Position numbers and translations under genes: made by a program. From assembly GCA_966185765.1 (NCBI GenBank), contig CBIFVZ010000025.1, positions 1 through 43,613 of the forward strand: a DNA stretch of 43,613 bases. The letters run 5' to 3'. The notes below the pieces were generated by a model. That model saw only the letters and a list, made by a program, of their open reading frames with translations. It did not search any database and had not been told where the DNA came from. Of the stretch, positions 1-7,937 are shown in pieces. The DNA is from CBIFVZ01 sp966185765. Lineage in GTDB: Bacteria > Pseudomonadota > Gammaproteobacteria > Enterobacterales > Enterobacteriaceae. Numbering within the stretch: the stretch's first letter is position 1; the number at the start of each line of letters is the position of its first letter.

Positions 1-420
1 ACCCAGCCCCAGCCCCTGACCGAAGCGCGCCAGCGCCAGCAGTAACGGTGCCAGTACACCAATGGTCTCATAGCCCGGCAGCAGGCCAATCAGTACGGTC
101 GAAATGCCCATCGTGAGCAGCGAAGCGACCAGCGTGGCTTTGCGCCCCACTTTGTCACCAAAGTGACCAAACAGCGCCGATCCTACCGGACGCGCGATAA
201 AGGCAATCGCAAAAGTGGCCAGCGACTGTAGCGTGGCGGCAGTGGCATCGCCCTGCGGGAAGAAGATGTGCGGAAACACAATCACTGCGGCAGTGGCGTA
301 AATATAAAAGTCAAAAAATTCGATAGCGGTGCCTATCAGTGAGGCAACCACCACCTTGCCGCGCGAGTTAACGGGCGCGGTCTGGTCGGTATCGACAGTT
401 GTGGCAATTGATGCTTGCAT
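1..420 (-). CDS. yhjE: MFS transporter YhjE, N-terminal part (cut by window edge)
   Basis: The first 140 codons of a major facilitator superfamily permease of the metabolite:H+ symporter (ShiA/ProP-like) group; the rest lies outside the window. The protein starts MQASIATTVD and contains the motif GTAIEFFDFYIYA of the first membrane helix, then the cytoplasmic loop motif GHFGDKVGRKATL (MFS motif A) between helices 2 and 3. It matches E. coli YhjE almost residue for residue in this part. The substrate of YhjE is not established. It lies downstream of yhjD on the same strand, separated by about 276 bases, so it may have its own promoter. The start at 420 is chosen from homology; its ribosome site is weak. 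Confidence 0.93.
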   Translation of the reverse strand, partial: MQASIATTVDTDQTAPVNSRGKVVVASLIGTAIEFFDFYIYATAAVIVFPHIFFPQGDATAATLQSLATFAIAFIARPVGSALFGHFGDKVGRKATLVASLLTMGISTVLIGLLPGYETIGVLAPLLLALARFGQGLGLG

Positions 421-696
421 ACGGTTTTCTTATTGATGTTTTTTGAACAAACGAATGCCCATATTACGCACAGCAAAAGCGACATTTCAACGCGTGTCCC
501 TGGTGCGCCCTGAGCAAAAAACAAACAAAAAGTGGATAATGTGTGATTAAAGCGAGGAGTAAAAGGAAGGAACTGTTATTTAGCGCACATTCAGATAATT
601 GAACTGCATTCTGGTTAAATAAAAGTTACCGGGTGGATTTTCGTGCTGAATTTTTCACTCCCCCGGCAAACAGCGCGGGGGAGCGAAACGCAGGGA

Positions 697-1743
697 TTAC
701 TGATGCGGGCGTCTGCCCGGCATCGGTTTATCATCTTTGTACTCGGCGGTGGCAATCCAGGCCGCACAAAACAGCGTCAAGCGAGCGAAGAAATAGAAGA
801 ACGCCATCAGCCCTAACACGGACCCAAAGGCCGCCCCGGACGGCGATTTCACCAATGCTGGCAGCGTCCAGGTCATAATGATTTTAATCACCTCAAAGCC
901 AATTGCTGCTATCAGCGTACCGCGCATCAGCGCTTTTTTACGGGGACGATGACGCGGCAGGCGCCAGAAAATCCAGAAGAACAACAGATAGTTGGCAAAA
1001 ATTGAAATCGCCAGCCCAATCAGTCGCCAGGCGGGCTTGAGCCACTCAATATAATCAAGGTGCAGCAGGCTGATAATGAGTGCCTGAGCAGAACCGGCAA
1101 TAGACGTGATTGAGAGCGTCACAATCAGCGCAATCAACAGGCCAATCAGCGAGATAAAGTCGCGCAGGTATTTAATCCAGATTTTCTCTTCATCCTGCGG
1201 AGCACGTTCCCAGACATCGCGCGACTGCGCGCGTACTGCTTCGCGCAGGTTACCCATCCAGTTAATCCCGGAATAGAGCGCCACGGCAAGCCCCACCAGC
1301 CCCACGGTGGTACGCTGCTGAACGGCGGTGTTAATGGTGCTTTTTAGCGTCTGGGCAAGCGTGGGGTCACTGACGTTGGCCAGAATTTTATCGAAGATAT
1401 CCTGCAATAGCGTGGGGTGAGAGGCAAGAATGTAACCCGCGCTGGCAAAACTCACCATCAGAATGGGGATCAGCGATAAAAACGAGAAATAGGTAATAGC
1501 GGCGCCAAACTGGTTACCCAGACGGTCATTAAAGCGCTCCACCGCGCGCAGGATGTGCGCCACCACGGGGTTGCGCTCAATACGCTTCACCGTTTTATTC
1601 ACGTGCTGCAACTTGCCCGCGATAGCGCTGTTTTCTTTGCCCTCTTTCTCGTCGGATGACGATTTATCCAGATTCACAACCGGCGTGTAGCTCAGGTCAC
1701 GGGTGGGGCGTTTTTCGTTATCAGATGTACGCATTGGCTCCAT
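697..1743 (-). CDS. yhjD: Inner-membrane YihY/BrkB-family protein YhjD
   Basis: A 348-residue polytopic inner-membrane protein of the YihY/BrkB family. The charged N-terminal part contains KRPTRDLSYTPVVNL, as in E. coli YhjD. The body has about six hydrophobic segments and the family signature around FGAAITYFSFLSLIPILMV (residues about 79-97). Established knowledge: a point mutation in E. coli yhjD suppresses the need for Kdo in lipopolysaccharide, so a role in lipid or lipid A transport has been proposed; the biochemical activity is not settled. The ATG at 1743 is used here, but an ATG at 1734 is better placed behind a GGAG and is an alternative. It lies between the LysR gene and yhjE, all on the minus strand. 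Confidence 0.92.
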   Translation of the reverse strand: MEPMRTSDNEKRPTRDLSYTPVVNLDKSSSDEKEGKENSAIAGKLQHVNKTVKRIERNPVVAHILRAVERFNDRLGNQFGAAITYFSFLSLIPILMVSFASAGYILASHPTLLQDIFDKILANVSDPTLAQTLKSTINTAVQQRTTVGLVGLAVALYSGINWMGNLREAVRAQSRDVWERAPQDEEKIWIKYLRDFISLIGLLIALIVTLSITSIAGSAQALIISLLHLDYIEWLKPAWRLIGLAISIFANYLLFFWIFWRLPRHRPRKKALMRGTLIAAIGFEVIKIIMTWTLPALVKSPSGAAFGSVLGLMAFFYFFARLTLFCAAWIATAEYKDDKPMPGRRPHQ

Positions 1744-1834
1744 AGTCCTTTAGGGGGTTGGCCCGATCTTAATGAAATTATAGACCTGACGCTAACGGAT
1801 ATGGCCGATACCTGCGCCGCACGGTGCCAGATGG

Positions 1835-2734
1835 TTAATCCACATACGCTTTCATTACCTCAGAAAGCCACTCCATAAACAGATGCACCCGGCGCGACAG
1901 ATTGCGCCGGTGTGGCCAGATAAGCGACACCGGCAGCGGTGCCGCGCGGTACTGTGCCAGCACCTCCACCAGCTCACCACTGCGTAAGGCATCACGCACA
2001 CCCACGCGCGGCACCTGAATAATGCCCAGCCCGGCAAGGCAGGCAGCGTGGTAGGTTTCGGTACTGTTGACCGTCAACACGCCGCCGGTTTTTATCCACT
2101 GCACCTGGCCCTCGTTCCAGATTTCAAACCCTGGCGGGCGCACGCCGAGCGTGGAGGCATAGTGCACCAGCGCGTGCGAGGTCAACTCATCCGGGCTTTG
2201 TGGGCAGCCGAAGCGCTCAAGGTAGCCGGGGCTGGCGCAGTTAAGCTGGGTCAGCTTACCGAGCTGGCGCGCCACCAGGCCGGAGTCACGCAACACGCCA
2301 ACGCGCACCACGCAGTCAAACCCTTCCTGAACCACATCCACCAGCCTGTCGCTACTGCTAAGCTCTAGTTCAATACCGGGGTACTGCTGCAAAAACCCCG
2401 GCAAACGTGGAATGACCAGATTGCGGGCGATACTGACCGGCATATCAACGCGCAGGCGGCCGCTCACACTGGCGGGATCGTGCAAAAACAGGCTGTCGAG
2501 TTCATCAAGATTGGCGAGCAAATCCCGACAGCGCTCGTAATAAATCATGCCGTCCTGAGTGAGCTGCACGCGGCGCGTGGTGCGGTGCAGCAAACGGGTA
2601 CCAAGCGTGTTTTCCAGCGCCTGAATCTGGCGCGAGACGCTGCCTTTAGGCAGGCTCAGGGTTTCAGCTGCGCGTGAAAAGCTCGCCAGTTCGGCGACTC
2701 TGACGAATAACTGCATTGCATGAATTTTATCCAT
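1835..2734 (-). CDS. yhjC: LysR-family transcriptional regulator (YhjC/RcdB-like)
   Basis: A 299-residue LysR-type regulator. Residues 1-60 form the winged helix-turn-helix (MDKIHAMQLFVRVAELASF, then SRAAETLSLPKGSVSRQIQALE); residues about 90-295 form the periplasmic-binding-protein-like effector domain. The length and sequence match E. coli YhjC (RcdB), including the MDKIHAMQLF start and NCASPGYLERFG. It is transcribed away from the short-chain dehydrogenase at 2853, with 118 bases between the starts. This is the usual layout for a LysR regulator and its target, so control of that gene is a fair inference. The effector cannot be told from sequence. In E. coli the gene precedes yhjD, as here. 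Confidence 0.9.
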   Translation of the reverse strand: MDKIHAMQLFVRVAELASFSRAAETLSLPKGSVSRQIQALENTLGTRLLHRTTRRVQLTQDGMIYYERCRDLLANLDELDSLFLHDPASVSGRLRVDMPVSIARNLVIPRLPGFLQQYPGIELELSSSDRLVDVVQEGFDCVVRVGVLRDSGLVARQLGKLTQLNCASPGYLERFGCPQSPDELTSHALVHYASTLGVRPPGFEIWNEGQVQWIKTGGVLTVNSTETYHAACLAGLGIIQVPRVGVRDALRSGELVEVLAQYRAAPLPVSLIWPHRRNLSRRVHLFMEWLSEVMKAYVD

Positions 2735-2852
2735 ATCAGCGGCGTATTGTTGTCGTTAGTGAAACAGTAAAGCGCACTTACCAGTCTTTATTGCTTTATT
2801 AGCATCCAATACGCTTTTTCTCAATCAACAGTCATCCGGAAAGGGGCAAAAC

Positions 2853-3611
2853 ATGACGCAACGTATCGCAGTAGTGACCGGCGGCAGCCGTGGATTGGGT
2901 AAAAACGCGGTTCTGAAGCTGGCCGAAGGGGGAATTGATTCTCTGTTTACTTTCCGCAGCCGTGACGAAGAAGCGCGCGCGGTGGTGCAGGAAGTGGAGC
3001 AACGTGGAGCCAGAGCGGTTGCGCTGGCGCTGGATGTGGCTGACAGCCACAGTTTTGCCGGGTTTACCCAACAGGTCACCGCGCAGTTACGCCAGGTGTG
3101 GCAGCGCGACAGCTTTGATTATTTAGTGAACAATGCCGGGGCTGGGCTTCATGCTTCTGTTGCCCAAACGCGCGAGGAGGATTTTGACGCACTGTTCCAC
3201 CTGCATCTCAAGGGGCCGTTTTTCCTCACTCAGGCGCTGCTGCCGCTGATTGCCGACGGCGGGCGTATCCTGAACGTTTCAAGCGGGCTGACGCGCTTTG
3301 CCCTGCCGGGTTACGCGGCCTATGCGTCAATGAAAGGGGCGATGGAAGTGCTCACCCGCTATCTGGCAAAAGAGCTGGGCGAGCGTCGGATTACGGCTAA
3401 CATCATTGCGCCTGGCGCGATTGCTACCGATTTTGGCGGTGGTGCAGTGCGTGACAACGCGCAACTTAACCAGTTCGTTGCCGCGCAAACGGCGCTCGGG
3501 CGCGTCGGTGAGGCCGATGATATCGGTGATGCCATTGCAGCGCTGTTAAGTGATGAACTGGGCTGGATGAATGCACAGCGCGTAGAAGTGTCAGGTGGGA
3601 TGTTCCTGTAA
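2853..3611 (+). CDS. Short-chain dehydrogenase/reductase (SDR family)
   Basis: A 252-residue classical SDR. Visible motifs are the nucleotide-binding TGGSRGLG (residues 8-15), the NNAG motif of the central strand, the catalytic serine in NVSSG and the YxxxK active site in YASMK. The C-terminus RVEVSGGMFL is the usual end of FabG-like reductases. The arginine-rich segment after the first strand (FRSRDEEAR) suggests NADP(H) rather than NAD(H). The substrate is unknown. AAAGGGG lies 6-9 bases before the ATG. The gene is divergent from the LysR regulator and followed by a hairpin, so it is probably a single-gene unit under LysR control. It has no counterpart at this place in E. coli K-12 as far as I recall. 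Confidence 0.9.
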   Translation: MTQRIAVVTGGSRGLGKNAVLKLAEGGIDSLFTFRSRDEEARAVVQEVEQRGARAVALALDVADSHSFAGFTQQVTAQLRQVWQRDSFDYLVNNAGAGLHASVAQTREEDFDALFHLHLKGPFFLTQALLPLIADGGRILNVSSGLTRFALPGYAAYASMKGAMEVLTRYLAKELGERRITANIIAPGAIATDFGGGAVRDNAQLNQFVAAQTALGRVGEADDIGDAIAALLSDELGWMNAQRVEVSGGMFL

Positions 3612-3620
3612 CCATGCCCC

Positions 3621-3644
3621 GTGCGCCCTGATGACAGGGCGCAC
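3621..3644. terminator. Hairpin between convergent SDR gene and yhjG
   Basis: A perfect 10-bp stem with a 4-base loop (GTGCGCCCTG, ATGA, CAGGGCGCAC) sits 9 bases after the SDR stop. There is no clear run of T on either side. It lies between convergent genes, where a two-way terminator is expected, but without a T tract its strength is uncertain. Confidence 0.5.
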
Positions 3645-3751
3645 GCTATCCAGAAAACACGAACCCACAGTGATATTCACTAAACGGTATGCGGCCATCA
3701 GTCAGTACATTCTGGCTACATAACGCCACAAACCCTGCCTGGCCCGGCAAT

Positions 3752-5797
3752 CTAGCGCTTCATCTGTGACAAAATAGTGCGGCACTGATTAGCGTCACCT
3801 TCTGACGGCGAAATCAACGCCAGCAGTGCCGCCGCAGGCGTCACCAGCGTTGCCAGCGCGGCGGCAACCGCACCACGGGCAATCAACGGCCCGGGTTTGA
3901 CGCCATAGCTCGGATTTTTGAAGGTTCCGCGCACATAAAGCGGCGAGCGTAGCGTAATAATACGGATGCCCTTGCTCTCCGGGTCAATGGTCAGGTCCAT
4001 CTGCTCGCTGGCAAAGCTCGTCGTGCCGGTCACGTTGATAATGGCATTTTCGGTATCAAAGGCGAAAATACGCGGGCGCGCTACACCGTTGGTCAAATCC
4101 AGATTGGCCGCCGCACAGTTGACCCGCACTTCTTCATCACCAAAAATTTGCCCTACAATGAAATTACCTACGTTCAGCCCGAGTATTTCCATCAGATTGC
4201 GGCTGATAAGCCCGTCATTCATCAACAGCTTGAGGTTACCATTGCCGGAGCCTAGTAACGCCGCGATTGAATTACCCGTACCACGAATATCGGCATCACC
4301 GTTAAGCTCACCCAGCGTCTTTTGCATCGACTGTACGTCAGGCATCAGTTGCTTAAGTTGCAAACGGCGCGCGGTGATTTCTGCCCTGCCCTGCATCGGT
4401 TTTTTATCACCCTCAAGTCGAATCTGTGAGTCGATGGTCCCGCCCGCCATGCCAAAACGCAGCGGCGTCAGCCTGAGGTCTCCGTTACGCAAAATCAGGT
4501 GGGTATCAAGATTGCTGAGCGGCAGTGAGGAACCGTGCTCAATACGCTGGCCTTTAAAGCGCACGTCAGCGTCCATCACGTCCCACTTGTCGGTTTCAAA
4601 ACGGTCATAAGGCAGCACTTTACCGAGCGGCTGGTTAGCGTTGGTCTTTTTCGTTTCACGGCTGCTCGATTTTTTACCCGAGTCCACGCCAATCAGCGGC
4701 CCCAGATCCGCCAGACGCAACTGGCGCGACACCAGGTCACCCTCAAGTTTTGGCCGGGGTTTGCTCTGGGTATACACCAGCGAGCCATGAATGTCGCTGT
4801 CACCAATGCGCCCGTTAAAATTTCGATAGCGGAACACCGAGCCATTTTTGCCGTTAAGCTCAGCCACCAGACGCCCATCCGTTTCAAACGGCGGCGTATC
4901 CGGCAACAGCACGCCGGTAAGCTCATACAGATCGCCCAGCGAATCCCCGGCAAACCGCAACCGCAGATCGGCGCCACCGAGTTCCATTGGCCGGGTGATG
5001 GTGCCGCTTAACGCTACCCGCGTACTGCCAGAACGCACGTCGGCCTGCACCGGGAAAGGCGTGTCAGCATCCTTCAATGCCAGCATACCGCCAATTTTAC
5101 CGGTGCCGGAAATGTCCTGCCCTTTGTAACGCCCTTTCACTTTAAGCCCAAAGACGTAGTCACCGACTTTGGCCGCGCCTTTTTCACCACTGCCGGTCAC
5201 CTGGCTAAAAGGCAGCGGCTTACCAAGCGGGTCGACGAAGATTTCCATCACCGCCTTGCTGACGCTGTCGTCCACAGTAATACGCCCCTGGTCGAACAGG
5301 ATATTATCAAGGCGAAACAACCAGTCAGACGGCGTTTTATCCTGCTTGTCATCTTTGCCGTCACCGAGGGTAAAGGTCCAGTTGTCTCGTTTTTCAGAAA
5401 CCCGCACCAGCCGCACATCGGGCTTCACCAGCTTTACCCACGGTAGCCAGACGGTTTTACCCAGTAATGCAGGCGGCGACAGGGTGGCTTCCACACGCGG
5501 TAACTGCACCATAGTGTCACCCGGTATGCCGTTGGGGTTACCCAGCCAGAGGTTCTCTGCACGCACGTGCGGCCACGGCACCCAGCGCTTCCAGCCCGTT
5601 TCCTGGCGGTTACGCGCCCAGACGACACTCAAATCACCACGTATTTCAAACGGGCGATTTAGCTCGGCAGAGACTTTCTCGTTGATAATCGGCTTCACGC
5701 GATTCCAGTCAAATGTCGCGATAAAGATAGCAATACCCACGATCAGCAACAGCAAAATCCCGACGACCCAGCTACATGCTTTGCCTGTTCTTGTCAT
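3752..5797 (-). CDS. yhjG: AsmA-family protein YhjG
   Basis: A 681-residue AsmA-family protein. It has one N-terminal membrane helix (residues about 8-30, VVGILLLLIVGIAIFIA) and a long periplasmic body of repeating beta segments typical of AsmA/TamB-like proteins. The C-terminal region carries the conserved LTIDPESKGIRIITLRSP and NQCRTILSQMKR. AsmA-like proteins are thought to move phospholipids between the membranes; the exact role of YhjG is not known. The open frame extends 43 codons upstream, but the ATG at 5797 is chosen because AAGGAG lies 6 bases before it and because E. coli YhjG starts here. It is convergent with the SDR gene. Confidence 0.92.
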   Translation of the reverse strand: MTRTGKACSWVVGILLLLIVGIAIFIATFDWNRVKPIINEKVSAELNRPFEIRGDLSVVWARNRQETGWKRWVPWPHVRAENLWLGNPNGIPGDTMVQLPRVEATLSPPALLGKTVWLPWVKLVKPDVRLVRVSEKRDNWTFTLGDGKDDKQDKTPSDWLFRLDNILFDQGRITVDDSVSKAVMEIFVDPLGKPLPFSQVTGSGEKGAAKVGDYVFGLKVKGRYKGQDISGTGKIGGMLALKDADTPFPVQADVRSGSTRVALSGTITRPMELGGADLRLRFAGDSLGDLYELTGVLLPDTPPFETDGRLVAELNGKNGSVFRYRNFNGRIGDSDIHGSLVYTQSKPRPKLEGDLVSRQLRLADLGPLIGVDSGKKSSSRETKKTNANQPLGKVLPYDRFETDKWDVMDADVRFKGQRIEHGSSLPLSNLDTHLILRNGDLRLTPLRFGMAGGTIDSQIRLEGDKKPMQGRAEITARRLQLKQLMPDVQSMQKTLGELNGDADIRGTGNSIAALLGSGNGNLKLLMNDGLISRNLMEILGLNVGNFIVGQIFGDEEVRVNCAAANLDLTNGVARPRIFAFDTENAIINVTGTTSFASEQMDLTIDPESKGIRIITLRSPLYVRGTFKNPSYGVKPGPLIARGAVAAALATLVTPAAALLALISPSEGDANQCRTILSQMKR

Positions 5798-6221
5798 ATC
5801 TGGCTCCTTTTCCTGACAATGCCTGTCAGAACTAAAGATAGTTGAGTGATGGCAAAGCGAACAGCGCAGGCGTTGGCAAAAGAGGGTATCGCTGTTGCAA
5901 CCGCAACATGCAGGGCGCAGCCACACGCGGGGGTGAGTAAGAAAGGAGACGGTAAATCACCGTCGGGCGCGATGCTGAACCACGCTTTCGCGTGGCAGCA
6001 AAAGGGGGAACGGGACAGACCTTACACAAAACCAACTACTGGCTGAGGTCGGGCGGAGCTGGGTCAACGCCCACTTTCTCCGCTCAGCCACCATGAAATA
6101 CCAGACGCGCCAGACTGTTAGTGAACGGCCCTCTCGGCTATATGCCAACCTCAGGGAAAGGTTCCCCCGCCGGGCCTTGACTCACCGACAGTCACAATAA
6201 GGCGCGGTGCACACCGGCCAG
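5798..6221. other. Gene-free interval with strong hairpins, possible phage immunity remnant
   Basis: In E. coli K-12 this place, between yhjG and yhjJ, holds pdeH (yhjH) and kdgK. No trace of either is seen. The interval instead contains four compact inverted repeats: 5948-5964 (GACGGT/ACCGTC), 5974-5999 (GCTG plus CCACGC paired with GCGTGG plus CAGC), 6041-6089 (GGCTGA and GCGGAG paired with CTCCGC and TCAGCC) and the three-stem element at 6127-6176. On the minus strand, after the last element, a short open frame (6148 to 5957) contains MVAERRKW, which loosely recalls the phage Ash family. No intact gene is claimed. Confidence 0.5.
6127..6176 (-). ncRNA. Candidate C4-type antisense RNA (P4-like phage immunity element)
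   Basis: On the minus strand a closing stem GGCCC/GGGCC (6172-6176 with 6127-6131) encloses two hairpins: AACC/GGTT (6060s, plus-strand 6147-6150 with 6160-6163) and GGC/GCC with a 5-base loop (6136-6138 with 6144-6146). A closed stem with two small inner hairpins just upstream of a short Ash-like frame is the arrangement of the C4 antisense RNAs of phages P1, P7 and P4 relatives. The structure is seen directly; the family assignment is from memory and needs a covariance-model search. Confidence 0.4.
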
Positions 6222-7748
6222 TTACTGCCCTGGCGGGATATCCGTTGCGCTGGCATCAGGCGAAGGCAGTGTGGCCTGAGGCTCCGGCTCTGCCTCTGGC
6301 ACCGCCTCCGGTATGGCCGCAGGCGCAGGCGAGGCTTCACGTACCATCACCTTATCCCAGACGGCCTGGAGCGACTTCATATTAAACTCTGGCTCGCCAG
6401 TTGGCTGGCGCAATACCAGCGCCATATCCTGCTGCAACAGGCGCTGTAAATCCTGATTCATCACCTGCAAACTCAGATCATCCAGAAACGCCTGACGCAG
6501 CTGCTGGTACTGCTCTGGCGCAATATCCACCACCTGGTTTTGCAGCGAGCGTAACCGCTGGCTCATCAGCACGGCGGTACTGGTACGGGCATAAGTAGCA
6601 AACAGCGTTTGCAGCTCCAGCTTTTTCTGCGCGATAAGCGCATCAAACTCTTCCTGAGACAGCCCGTTATCGCGCAGCTTCGCCAGTTCCTTTGCGACCA
6701 GAGTAAGGTTACTGGCAAGCTTGTCGTTAGGCGAGTCGAGGTTAATGCCGCACTGCGCACGCTGGAACAGCACGCGGCAGTCAAAAGTCAGGTTAATGTC
6801 TTTGATGCTGTTTTTACTCAGCGACTGCTGCACGTGCCAGAACAAGGCTTCACGCGCCAGGTCTGAACGCCAGTAACGTTGCATGGAGGCTGAGTCGCGA
6901 ATCGGCGTCCAGGCAGAATCCCACATCAGCGCCAGGCGGTCCTGGCGCACATCGTTACTCATGATGGCAACGGACTCACGTTTAAGCGGCGACAGGGTCG
7001 GCACTGGCGCAGGCGTCTGGCGCTTGCCCTCAAGCTCGCCGAACTGCTTGTTTATCTGATCGGCCACGCTGCGGCTATCAACGTTGCCCACCACGATAAG
7101 CGTCATGGCATCCGGCGTATACCATTGCTGATACCAGGCTTTAAGCTGCCCGGCATCAATGGGTTCTTTAAGCTCTGCCGCCGGGTCATGGCCCAACAGC
7201 GGTGAGCCTTTCAGGCGATAGCGCCACCAGCCGTCCTGGGTATTCGAAGGCCAGGTCATCACACCGTTATGGGTTTGCAGCGCAGAACCAATGCTCTCAG
7301 GCGTAATCGTCAGATTACCCGCCATACCGGCCAGCCAGCCGAGTGCTTCTTTGAGTAAGTCATTACGGTTGTTTGGCAGGCTTAACTCAAATAGCGTGGT
7401 GTTATAGGTAACCAGCACCGGGGGTGCAGGATTAAGGGGATCTCTGGACTGCTGCCAGAGCGATACGGCGCGCGTGTCGTTGTTCTGAGAAAACGCGAGG
7501 TGCGGAAGGAAACGGCTGTAACCACTTTGCTGGGTGTTCTCGGTCAGAGAACCGACATCCACGGCAAGACGAACTTCAATGCGATCGCTTGGGCGCTGCG
7601 GCGTGGCAAGGACCTGCCACTGGAGGCCGTTTGCCAGCGTCCCCTGTTGCCACGCCGGGTCGGGCTGAAGCGGCTCGGCATGCGCCTGTGCCACCACGGC
7701 CGCCATCACAATTCCACCGGCATAAAGCCGCACGTTTTTGCCCTGCAT
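6222..7748 (-). CDS. yhjJ: M16-type zinc-peptidase homologue YhjJ, probably inactive
   Basis: A 508-residue protein with a signal peptide (MQGKNVRLYAGGIVMAAVVA, cut near AHA) and the two-lobed M16 (pitrilysin) fold: an N-terminal lobe from about residue 40 and a second lobe around KAWYQQWYTPDAMTLIVVG. It matches E. coli YhjJ. The zinc motif HxxEH expected in the first lobe is absent; the corresponding stretch reads SRFLPHLAF. As in E. coli, it is therefore likely to be a non-catalytic periplasmic homologue. The start at 7748 is preferred to the longer frame because it matches the family start and has AGCAGGGG upstream. The C-terminal tail is rich in Ala, Pro and Glu. Its function is unknown. 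Confidence 0.9.
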   Translation of the reverse strand: MQGKNVRLYAGGIVMAAVVAQAHAEPLQPDPAWQQGTLANGLQWQVLATPQRPSDRIEVRLAVDVGSLTENTQQSGYSRFLPHLAFSQNNDTRAVSLWQQSRDPLNPAPPVLVTYNTTLFELSLPNNRNDLLKEALGWLAGMAGNLTITPESIGSALQTHNGVMTWPSNTQDGWWRYRLKGSPLLGHDPAAELKEPIDAGQLKAWYQQWYTPDAMTLIVVGNVDSRSVADQINKQFGELEGKRQTPAPVPTLSPLKRESVAIMSNDVRQDRLALMWDSAWTPIRDSASMQRYWRSDLAREALFWHVQQSLSKNSIKDINLTFDCRVLFQRAQCGINLDSPNDKLASNLTLVAKELAKLRDNGLSQEEFDALIAQKKLELQTLFATYARTSTAVLMSQRLRSLQNQVVDIAPEQYQQLRQAFLDDLSLQVMNQDLQRLLQQDMALVLRQPTGEPEFNMKSLQAVWDKVMVREASPAPAAIPEAVPEAEPEPQATLPSPDASATDIPPGQ

Positions 7749-7898
7749 TGAAACCCCTGCTCTACAATCCTGGTAAGAATAACGGGTATCGCTTATCAGT
7801 TTGCGATATCCCACAGTCATGCCAACGGTGATTTAGACCACTCAACTGAGCAAACGTCACCGCTGGAAAGTAAAAATAACCGCTAATTATGCGCAATA

Positions 7899-7927
7899 GC
7901 CCGCGGCGAGAGCAAGCCGCCGCGGGC
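7899..7927 (-). terminator. Probable dctA terminator hairpin
   Basis: A perfect 10-bp stem (GCCCGCGGCG with CGCCGCGGGC) and 9-base loop starts about 10 bases after the dctA stop. The run of T on the distal side is weak, so termination efficiency is uncertain. Confidence 0.55.
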
Positions 7928-7937
7928 AAGAGAGAGA

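Noticed and set aside
658..683. 8-bp GC stem near the yhjD end as a terminator
   Set aside because: CTCCCCCG/CGGGGGAG with a 10-base loop is real but has no T run on either side, so it was not listed as a terminator.
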